The position numbers and the translations under genes were made by a program. Below, piece after piece: positions 5,070 through 11,310 of a stretch of 12,368 bases of DNA (the stretch's first letter is position 1; each line of letters opens with the position of its first letter). The stretch covers positions 1-12,368 of the forward strand of contig JAHDEU010000027.1 in assembly GCA_020628635.1 (NCBI GenBank), given 5' to 3'. The notes under the pieces were generated by a model. The model was not told the origin of the DNA, searched no databases, and saw only the letters and a list, made by a program, of their open reading frames with translations. Origin of the DNA: Hellea sp. (GTDB lineage: Bacteria > Pseudomonadota > Alphaproteobacteria > Caulobacterales > Maricaulaceae).

Positions 5070-6665
5070 TTAAACCGCTTTATTCTGAGAGCGGTCCGAG
5101 TGCGGCCCAAGGGCAGACACAAGCGCCGGCAGGTGCGCCTCGATCCGCCGTCCGGAGCCGAGCCCGGCGCGGTTGAGCGGGCGGCGGACCTGTTCGCTGC
5201 TGGCCGTGCGCACGCTGCGCGCGGTCTCGTGATGGGCCAGCATGGCCGGGTTCCACTCCAGCCCGAGATAGGCGCAGAGCGCGCGCAGCTCGCCTTGCGG
5301 GTCCTCGACCAGCGCCTCGTAGCGCAGACGGTGGACGCGGCCCGGCAGCACTTCGTCCCAGTGGTCCATCATGCGGACATAGCCGCGGTAGTAGCTGCCG
5401 ATGTCGGACAGGCGGCGGGAGAAGCCGACGCCGCGCGCGAAATATTGCCGGAACAGGCTCCAGCCGCAATCGACCGGATCGCGGCGCACATCGACGATCG
5501 CGGCATGGGGCAGGATCTTGTGGATCAGCCCGACATGCTCCCAATTATGCGGCAGTTTGTCGGTGAAGTTCGGGCGGTCGGTGTCGCGGAAGATGGCTGC
5601 TTCGCGCATATAGTGCGCGCCCAGCTCGGACAGCGCTTCGCCGTCCAGCGAGCCGACACCGTCCAGATAGCTTGCGCCGTGTTTGCGGCGGCAGAGCAGA
5701 TGGGCGCGCTCCTTGACCGACGGCAGCAGGGGCAGCTCCTGCGTGCCCTCCACCTGCGGATGGCTCGCCAGCATCTGCTCGACCAGCGTGGAGCCGGAGC
5801 GCGGCAGGCCGACGATGAAGATGGGACGCGGCCCAATCGCCACCCTCCCCTGTTCTGCGAGCGCCTCCGGCGTCCACGCCGCGACCAGCCGCTCTATGGC
5901 CGCGTCGAACCCTTCGCCTCTGAAGGCGCGGGGCTGCAGCGAATTGGCGGCGGAGTAGCGGGCGACCGTCTTGGCCGGATCGGGATCATCAGAATGGGCG
6001 GCGGCGAAGGCAAACGCTGCCTGCACGCGCTCGCCCGCATCCGGGGCGCGCATCATCAGCCATTCGGTGCGCGCGCGGTCCTCACTGTCAAGCTCACCCG
6101 TCTTCATGTCGGCCAGCGCCCACCACGGCGCGCCGCGATCCGGGTCGAGCTCGGCGGACGCGCGGTAGGCCGCGACCGCGTCGTCACGGCGGCCCAGCGT
6201 GCGCAGGGCATGGCCGCGCTGCAGGGCGATCTCTCCGCGCGCGCGCGGCGGCAGGGCGGGATCGTCGAAGCCGTCCAGCACGGCCAGCCCGTCCTCGTTC
6301 CTGCCCAGCCGCAGCAGCAGCGTTGCGTGGGCCAGCCGCAGGGGCGGCGCGTCCATCCGGGCCAGCGCGTCCTCGGACGCCGCCAGCGCGTCGCGGTAGC
6401 GCCCTGCCCGCTCCAGCGCCTGGATCAGCGCCGCGCGCAGTTCCGGCGCGTCGGGCTGTGCGGCGATAGAGGCACGGAAATGGGTGGCCGCGTCGTCATG
6501 CGCGCCCTGCTGCCCGGCTATGATGCCGCGCAGCCACAGGGACGGTGCGTGAGCGGGCGCCCGCTCCAGGATCGTTTGCACCAGCGCATCCGCCTCGCCC
6601 AGCTGCCCTTGTCCCAGCAGGGCGCGGGCCTGTTCGAACTGCGCGCTGTGTGGGTCGGACGGCAT
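5070..6665 (-). CDS. TPR-repeat sulfotransferase, 531 aa
   Basis: Transfers a sulfuryl group from PAPS to an unknown acceptor. Residues about 5-250 form tetratricopeptide-like helical repeats (for example LGQGQLGEADALVQTIL, LERAGRYRDALAASEDAL, LRTLGRRDDAVAAYRASAEL) that probably bind the partner or substrate. The sulfotransferase domain follows: the 5'-phosphosulfate loop is IFIVGLPRSGSTLVEQML (residues 282-299), and the 3'-phosphate motif is IVDVRRDPVDCGWSLF (390-405) with Arg395 and Ser403. RYEALVEDP (448-456) is another family block. There is no signal peptide, so it is probably cytoplasmic. The start is the ATG at 6665 with AAGG seven bases upstream. The gene follows the TonB-dependent receptor, with only 27 bases between that gene's terminator T-tract and this ATG, so it may depend on read-through. 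The last residues, SDRSQNKAV, run into AT-rich DNA. The acceptor cannot be predicted. Confidence 0.9.
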   Translation of the reverse strand: MPSDPHSAQFEQARALLGQGQLGEADALVQTILERAPAHAPSLWLRGIIAGQQGAHDDAATHFRASIAAQPDAPELRAALIQALERAGRYRDALAASEDALARMDAPPLRLAHATLLLRLGRNEDGLAVLDGFDDPALPPRARGEIALQRGHALRTLGRRDDAVAAYRASAELDPDRGAPWWALADMKTGELDSEDRARTEWLMMRAPDAGERVQAAFAFAAAHSDDPDPAKTVARYSAANSLQPRAFRGEGFDAAIERLVAAWTPEALAEQGRVAIGPRPIFIVGLPRSGSTLVEQMLASHPQVEGTQELPLLPSVKERAHLLCRRKHGASYLDGVGSLDGEALSELGAHYMREAAIFRDTDRPNFTDKLPHNWEHVGLIHKILPHAAIVDVRRDPVDCGWSLFRQYFARGVGFSRRLSDIGSYYRGYVRMMDHWDEVLPGRVHRLRYEALVEDPQGELRALCAYLGLEWNPAMLAHHETARSVRTASSEQVRRPLNRAGLGSGRRIEAHLPALVSALGPHSDRSQNKAV

Positions 6666-6692
6666 GGGCGCGCCTTAGCGGCGTGCGCGCGC

Positions 6693-6728
6693 AAGAAAAA
6701 GGGCGGGACGGCTTTCGCCGCCCCGCCC
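6693..6728 (-). terminator. Intrinsic terminator of the TonB-dependent receptor gene
   Basis: On the minus strand GGGCGGGGCGGC, a GAAA tetraloop and GCCGTCCCGCCC form a 12-bp stem with one G-T pair. TTTTTCTT follows directly. It starts 25 bases after the receptor stop codon and is the clearest terminator in the window. Confidence 0.93.
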
Positions 6729-6753
6729 TCGCGGTTCGATATGGGGCGGCCGT

Positions 6754-9700
6754 CTAGCCCTTGAAGGTGAAGCCCGCAAAGACGAAGCGGCCACGCGGTC
6801 CGACCGGGAAGGCGGACTGGGTGATGTAGGGCTCCTCGTCGCCGAGATTGTTCACGCCCGCATAGAGCGACAGGCGCTCATTGAGCTCGAACGTGCCGTT
6901 GACGTCGAACACGAAGCTCTCGTCGAAGAAGCCGAAATCGCCGAACTGGCCATCGAGGATGTCCTCCAGCTCCGCCACGGCAACCGCCGACTGGTAGTTG
7001 GTCTGGAAGTTCAGGCCATACCGGTCACGCGACCACGACAGGGTGACGTTGCCGACATATTCCGGACGGCTGATCTCGCGGATCTCCGGATTGACCTCGG
7101 TGAGGTCGAGCGGGTTGAAGAACTGGTTCAGCCGCTCCTGCCAGGTGCCGACCATGCGGATGCCAAAGGCGTTTTCGCCGACATCGAAGCTGTAGCCCGC
7201 CGCCACGTCCACACCGGCCGCGTCCAGCTGCGCGAAGTTGATCTGGCCCGAGGTCAGATCGGACAGGCCTCCGTCCGAGCGGCGCTCGAACTGGCCGCAG
7301 AAGGGCACGTTCGGGAAGTCGGCACTGTCGAAGCAGCCCCGCAGGATGTCGCCTGCCGCCACCGCGCTGATCGCGTTGGAGATGCTGATGTCCCAGTAGT
7401 CCACCGTCAGGTCGAAGCGCGGCAGGAAGGACGGCGTGAACACCGCGCCGACCGTGAAGGTTTCGGCCTGCTCTTCCGTGAGGTCGACATTGCCGCCCGA
7501 CGTGCCGGAGAAACGGCCCGTCAGCGGGTTTTCGAAGATGTAGTTGCCGCCCGCATCCAGGATCTGGTCCTGCGGCACGCCCACGGCCGTCAGCGCGGCC
7601 ACGCAGTTGGCCTGGCGGTTCGCGCTGCCCAGACCGATGTTGTCGGGATCGCACGGGTCCTGGTTGGAGCCGATGGTGATCGGCAGGGCCGGGTCGAAGA
7701 GCTCCGAGATGTTGGGCGCGCGCACGGCCTCGGAGTAGGTGCCGCGGAAGGCGATATCCTCGACCGGCGACCAGTTGGCACCGACCTTCCAGGTCGTCTG
7801 CCCGCCGCTGGTGGAGTAGTCCGCATAGCGCACCGCGCCGTCCACGGTGAGCTCCTCGGCGAACGGTGCGTCCACGAAGATCGGCAGGCGCAGTTCGGCA
7901 TAGACGTCGCGTACATTGAAGCTGCCCTGCGTGTTGAACTGCTGGTCGTTGTCGATGGAGATGAACGAGTTGAGGAACGGGTCGATCGTGTTGACCAGCA
8001 CGCCCGGCGTCAGCGAGGTGGTGGACGGCAGGATGCCGAGGCGCAGCGGGTCGAGGCGGCTTTCGCTGGCCTCCCGGCGGTATTCCGCCCCCAGCGCATA
8101 GCCGACATCGCCGTCCAGGAACGTGTCCAGCACGCCGAACGTGCCCGCGACCGAAGCGCTGATCACGGTCTGGTTGATGTCGATGACGTCGGTCACGCGC
8201 GCATTCAGGAAGTCCTGCGCGGCCTGGCTGACGGCGTTGGTGCCGAACGGGTTGAGCGGGGCGCAGGAGCCGTCGCCCGGCGTGAACGAGTAGTAGCGGT
8301 TGGACGCAAAGCCGCCATCCGCGAACCCGTTGCCGGCGGTGAAGTAGTCGATCTCGTAGAAGGCGTCCGGGTCGAGGTCGGAGCGGCAGACGATGTCGCC
8401 ATTGGGTGCGCGCACGGCGTCGGTCGCCGCGAACTGGCGGTCCAGATAGACTTCCGACGCGGTCTGCGTGTTCTTGAACCGGCCGTGATTGACCGAGAAG
8501 TCCCAGAAGTGGTCGCCCGTCTCCCAGCGCAGTCCGCCGACGAAGCGGGTGGTTTCGCGCTCCGTGATGGTGGCGTCGTTGTTGGTGATGTAGCCGGTCG
8601 GATCCTGCGTCAGCAGCAGGCCGCCGGTTTCCGCGACCACGGGCAGCAGGGCTTCGGGGATGAAGGGGTTGTCCGGCGCGATGAACAGCGTGTCGAAGAA
8701 CGTGTCCTGCTCCGCGAAGGTCGTGCTCTCGGAGTTGACATATTTCGCCTCGCCGTAAGCCTTCAGGCCCGGGGCCAGCTCATAGGTGAGGTTGGCGTTG
8801 ATGGCGTAGCGGTCCGTTTCCGGGAACAGCGTGTCGCCGTTGAAGGCAAACGCACCGGCCGAGCCTTCGCCCGGCGCGAGGCCGGCGCCGCGGAACGAGG
8901 TGTCGGCGATCAGGCCTTCCTGGAAGACGATGGCGTTGCCATTGGCATCCGTGGTCCAGCAGCCCGCGAGAAAGCCGACCTGGCCGCCCCGGCTTTCCTG
9001 GCAGTCGGCGATGCCGTTATTGTTCAGGTCCACATAGAGCGTGTCGCGGCCGCCAAAGCCCGGCGCGATGGAGCCGCTCTGCGAGGACAGCCAGACGCGC
9101 GGGTCGGGGATGACGACGCGGGCGGGCGCACCGACGATGCGGGCGAGCAGGGCCTGCTCGGTCGCGGTCAGCGTCAGGCCGGTCGTGTCGATGCCCGACA
9201 ACAGCGTACCGATGCGCAGGCCGTTGAAGTTGGGTGTGTCGGGACCGAGATCGCCCGCCTGCAGGCGCAGCAGCGGGTTGGCCAGCAGGCCGGCGGAAAT
9301 GTTGTCGCGCGTGAAGTCGCGGTCGCCATTGAAAAGCAGGCTGTCATCGGAATAGTTGCCCGCGATAACCAGATTGCCGCGGTCCTGCTTGCCGAAGTTC
9401 ACGCCGTAGAGCGCCTCGATGGAGAAGTTCTCCGCGTCGCCCTGGGTGGACACGCCCGCGCGGCCGTCGACCTCGAAGCCCTCGAAGTCCTCGCGCAGGA
9501 TGAAGTTCACGACACCGGTCACGGCGTCCGCGCCGTAGATGGCGGAGGCGCCGCCGGTCGTCACTTCCACGCGCTCGACAAGGATTTCGGGAATGGAGCC
9601 GAGATCGACAGCCGACGTGCCGCGGAAACCGCCGACATGGCGGCGGCCATTGACCAGCGTCAGCGTGCGCTCGGCACCCAGGCCGCGCAGGTTGGCCGCC

Positions 9701-9975
9701 GAGCCGCCGGATGCGGACTGCTCCACGGTCAGCGAGGACACGAGAGCGGGAATGTCGTTGACGATCTCGGACAGCGAGATCTCGCCCGCCAGGCGGATCG
9801 CCTCGTCGTCCAGCGCCTGGACCGGCGTGGTGGAGATCAGGTTCGGGTTCTGCGGAATGCGCGAACCGGTGACGATGATCTCGTCCTGCTCTGCGCCGGA
9901 CTCGGCGGTTTGGGCGTGGGCCGGCAGGGCTATGAGCGCTGCGCCGGAGGCGAGCAGCAGATTGCGGAATGACAT
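6754..9975 (-). CDS. TonB-dependent outer-membrane receptor, 1073 aa
   Basis: Outer-membrane beta-barrel transporter energised by TonB-ExbB-ExbD; the substrate is unknown. A signal peptide (MSFRNLLLASGAALIALPAHA, residues 1-21) is followed by a TonB-box-like DEIIVTGSRI (31-40). The plug domain follows, with ALVSSLTVEQSASGGSAANLRGLG, RTLTLVNGRR and VERVEVTTGGASAIYGADAV (135-152). The rest is barrel with conserved features such as FRGTYSEAVRAPNISELFDP and LTVDYWDISISNAIS. The closing strand RGRFVFAGFTFKG ends one residue past the usual aromatic terminus. There is no STN or carboxypeptidase-like N-terminal extension, so signalling to an anti-sigma factor is unlikely. The start is the ATG at 9975 with AGGGGAA four bases upstream; longer in-frame readings run antisense through the neighbouring gene. 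Residues 316-327 match an EF-hand calcium loop. It is divergent from the glycosyltransferase and is followed by a strong terminator and a sulfotransferase gene. Confidence 0.95.
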   Translation of the reverse strand: MSFRNLLLASGAALIALPAHAQTAESGAEQDEIIVTGSRIPQNPNLISTTPVQALDDEAIRLAGEISLSEIVNDIPALVSSLTVEQSASGGSAANLRGLGAERTLTLVNGRRHVGGFRGTSAVDLGSIPEILVERVEVTTGGASAIYGADAVTGVVNFILREDFEGFEVDGRAGVSTQGDAENFSIEALYGVNFGKQDRGNLVIAGNYSDDSLLFNGDRDFTRDNISAGLLANPLLRLQAGDLGPDTPNFNGLRIGTLLSGIDTTGLTLTATEQALLARIVGAPARVVIPDPRVWLSSQSGSIAPGFGGRDTLYVDLNNNGIADCQESRGGQVGFLAGCWTTDANGNAIVFQEGLIADTSFRGAGLAPGEGSAGAFAFNGDTLFPETDRYAINANLTYELAPGLKAYGEAKYVNSESTTFAEQDTFFDTLFIAPDNPFIPEALLPVVAETGGLLLTQDPTGYITNNDATITERETTRFVGGLRWETGDHFWDFSVNHGRFKNTQTASEVYLDRQFAATDAVRAPNGDIVCRSDLDPDAFYEIDYFTAGNGFADGGFASNRYYSFTPGDGSCAPLNPFGTNAVSQAAQDFLNARVTDVIDINQTVISASVAGTFGVLDTFLDGDVGYALGAEYRREASESRLDPLRLGILPSTTSLTPGVLVNTIDPFLNSFISIDNDQQFNTQGSFNVRDVYAELRLPIFVDAPFAEELTVDGAVRYADYSTSGGQTTWKVGANWSPVEDIAFRGTYSEAVRAPNISELFDPALPITIGSNQDPCDPDNIGLGSANRQANCVAALTAVGVPQDQILDAGGNYIFENPLTGRFSGTSGGNVDLTEEQAETFTVGAVFTPSFLPRFDLTVDYWDISISNAISAVAAGDILRGCFDSADFPNVPFCGQFERRSDGGLSDLTSGQINFAQLDAAGVDVAAGYSFDVGENAFGIRMVGTWQERLNQFFNPLDLTEVNPEIREISRPEYVGNVTLSWSRDRYGLNFQTNYQSAVAVAELEDILDGQFGDFGFFDESFVFDVNGTFELNERLSLYAGVNNLGDEEPYITQSAFPVGPRGRFVFAGFTFKG

Positions 9976-9988
9976 CGAGTTCCCCTGG

Positions 9989-10004
9989 ATGTTACAAATG
10001 TTAC
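9989..10004. repeat. Tandem 7-mer ATGTTAC, 9-bp period
   Basis: ATGTTAC-AA-ATGTTAC lies 14-29 bases upstream of the TonB-dependent receptor ATG. It reads GTAACAT-TT-GTAACAT on the coding strand, just before the ribosome site. It may include the -10 or be an operator, but it is short enough to be coincidence. Confidence 0.4.
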
Positions 10005-10014
10005 GGAACAGCAA

Positions 10015-10026
10015 TAGTGAGCGCCC
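10015..10026. repeat. 12-base direct repeat, copy 1
   Basis: TAGTGAGCGCCC, identical to the copy at 10135-10146, is followed directly by ATG at 10027. The two copies lie exactly 120 bases apart, so they share a reading frame (TAG TGA GCG CCC then a start codon). Confidence 0.6.
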
Positions 10027-10137
10027 ATGCGGCCCGCAAGCATTCCGAGCACGCAAAGGCCGTTTGTGCGCAAGGTGTTGCATTTTTGTGCACATCCCGG
10101 ATTTGGCTGGATTTGCCAATTGCTGCGGCGGCGCTAG
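10027..10137 (+). CDS. Possible 36-codon leader ORF upstream of the glycosyltransferase
   Basis: ATG at 10027 opens a frame reading MRPASIPSTQRPFVRKV and then LHFCAHPGFGWICQLLRRR, ending at a TAG (10135-10137) that is followed in frame by TGA. The stop lies nine bases before the GTG of the glycosyltransferase and in the same frame. There is no clear ribosome binding site, the composition is AT-richer than the neighbouring genes, and third positions show little GC bias. It may be a chance ORF inside a promoter region. If translated, it could couple translation into the glycosyltransferase. Its 3' end lies in the second copy of the 12-base repeat. Confidence 0.2.
   Translation: MRPASIPSTQRPFVRKVLHFCAHPGFGWICQLLRRR
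10103..10119. promoter_or_regulatory. Dyad TTGGC-N7-GCCAA in divergent promoter region
   Basis: The five-base arms are perfect with a seven-base centre, 28 bases before the glycosyltransferase start. It overlaps a GGATTTG direct repeat with a 10-bp period (10099-10115). The shape suits a dimeric repressor operator controlling one or both divergent genes, but no regulator is present in the window. Confidence 0.3.
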
Positions 10138-10146
10138 TGAGCGCCC
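10135..10146. repeat. 12-base direct repeat, copy 2
   Basis: TAGTGAGCGCCC directly precedes the GTG start of the glycosyltransferase and is identical to 10015-10026. It contains the stop of the 36-codon ORF and replaces what would normally be a Shine-Dalgarno region. GTGAG is only a weak ribosome-site match. Confidence 0.6.
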
Positions 10147-11310
10147 GTGAAGATCATGCTGATCACCGATGCGTGGCACCCGCAGATGAACGGGGTGGTG
10201 CGCACGCTGGACCGGACCGTGGAGGGCCTGCGCGCGCGCGGGCACACGGTCGAGATCATCGCGCCCTCTGATGGCTACCGCACCGTGCCGCTGCCGACCT
10301 ATCCGGACATCCGGCTGGCGCTGTTCGCCAGCCGCGACGTGGCGCGGCGCATGATCGCCTTCGGCCCGGAAGCCGTGCATATCGCGACGGAGGGCCCGCT
10401 GGGACAGGCCGCCCGCGCCCACTGCCTGCGCTGGGCCATGCCATTCACCACCAGTTACCACACGAAATTCCCGGAATACATCCAGGCCCGCCTGCCCTGG
10501 CTGCCCAGCAAGCTGGTGCTGCGCCTGACCTATGACTTCGTGCGCGGTTTCCACAATGCGGGCGGACGCACCATGGTGACGACGCCGAGCATGGCGGAGT
10601 TCCTGCAGGAGAGAGGCTTCACCCATCTCGGCGTCTGGGCGCGCGGGGTGGAGACGGACCTGTTCCGGCCAGAGCTGCGGCGGGTCGGGACGGATGCGGA
10701 CTGCTATGCCGGCCTGCCCCGGCCGGTCTTCGTCAATGTCGGGCGCGTGGCGGTGGAAAAGAACATCGAGGCGTTTCTCGATCTGGACCTGCCGGGCTCC
10801 AAGGTGGTCGTGGGCGACGGCCCGCAAATGGCGGAGCTCACCGCCCGCTATCCGAACGTCAGATTCACGGGCGCGAAGTTCGGCGAAGACCTCGCCCGCC
10901 ACTTCGCGGACGCCGATGTGTTCGTCTTCCCGTCGCGCACGGACACGTTCGGACTGGTCATCATCGAAGCGCTGGGAACCGGCACGCCCGTTGCCGCCTA
11001 TCCCGTGTCCGGGCCGGTGGACATTATCGAGACCACGGATCACGGCGTGCTGGATGAGGACCTGCGCGCCGCCTGCCTTGGCGCATTGGACTGCGACCGG
11101 CAGGCGGCGCGCGCCCATGCCCTGCGCTATAGCTGGAGTGCCGCGACCGACATCTTCGAAAGCTACCTGACGCCCGAATACGAGCCCAAGGCGCGCAAGC
11201 GCTGGCGGCGGATGCGGCGCATGGGGCGGCTGGCCGCCTCTCCGCTGCACGGGCTGAAACGCGGGTCGCGCCGACTGTGGCGGATGCTGCGCGGAAAGAG
11301 CGTGCGCTAG
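10147..11310 (+). CDS. GT4-family glycosyltransferase, SQD2/MgtA-like, 387 aa
   Basis: Retaining GT-B glycosyltransferase. The N-terminal acceptor domain starts MKIMLITDAWHPQMNGVVRT, with the family block FTTSYHTKFPEY at 100-111. The C-terminal nucleotide-sugar domain shows FVNVGRVAVEKNIEAFL (Arg200, Lys205), VVVGDGPQ and the E-x7-E-type motif in the form Asp266...Glu274 within SRTDTFGLVIIEALGTGTPV. These blocks fit the SQD2/MgtA/Agt group, which glycosylates diacylglycerol or phosphatidylinositol. A membrane glycolipid product is therefore my inference. Residues 348-387 form a tail with 17 Arg/Lys and no acid, likely binding anionic membrane lipids. GTG at 10147 is preferred by alignment of MKIMLITDAW; an ATG at 10156 is an alternative. 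The ribosome site is poor. Its TAG overlaps the stop of the converging MscS gene in CTAG. It is divergent from the TonB-dependent receptor. Confidence 0.88.
   Translation: MKIMLITDAWHPQMNGVVRTLDRTVEGLRARGHTVEIIAPSDGYRTVPLPTYPDIRLALFASRDVARRMIAFGPEAVHIATEGPLGQAARAHCLRWAMPFTTSYHTKFPEYIQARLPWLPSKLVLRLTYDFVRGFHNAGGRTMVTTPSMAEFLQERGFTHLGVWARGVETDLFRPELRRVGTDADCYAGLPRPVFVNVGRVAVEKNIEAFLDLDLPGSKVVVGDGPQMAELTARYPNVRFTGAKFGEDLARHFADADVFVFPSRTDTFGLVIIEALGTGTPVAAYPVSGPVDIIETTDHGVLDEDLRAACLGALDCDRQAARAHALRYSWSAATDIFESYLTPEYEPKARKRWRRMRRMGRLAASPLHGLKRGSRRLWRMLRGKSVR

Noticed and set aside
4850..5122. Minus-strand 90-codon ORF overlapping the sulfotransferase 3' end
   Set aside because: It overlaps a real gene in another frame, has no ribosome site or family match, and shows no GC bias at third positions.
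4971..6764. Plus-strand open frame of 597 codons antisense to the sulfotransferase
   Set aside because: A compositional shadow: Arg/Gly/Ala-rich with no motif, while the minus strand encodes clear TPR and PAPS-binding motifs.
8485..9972. Plus-strand open frame of 495 codons antisense to the TonB-dependent receptor
   Set aside because: A shadow frame without domain signatures; the receptor plug and barrel motifs are on the other strand.
9976..11250. Upstream extension of the TonB-dependent receptor frame to 1498 residues
   Set aside because: The extra 425 codons run antisense through the glycosyltransferase. A signal peptide and ribosome site mark the true start at 9975.
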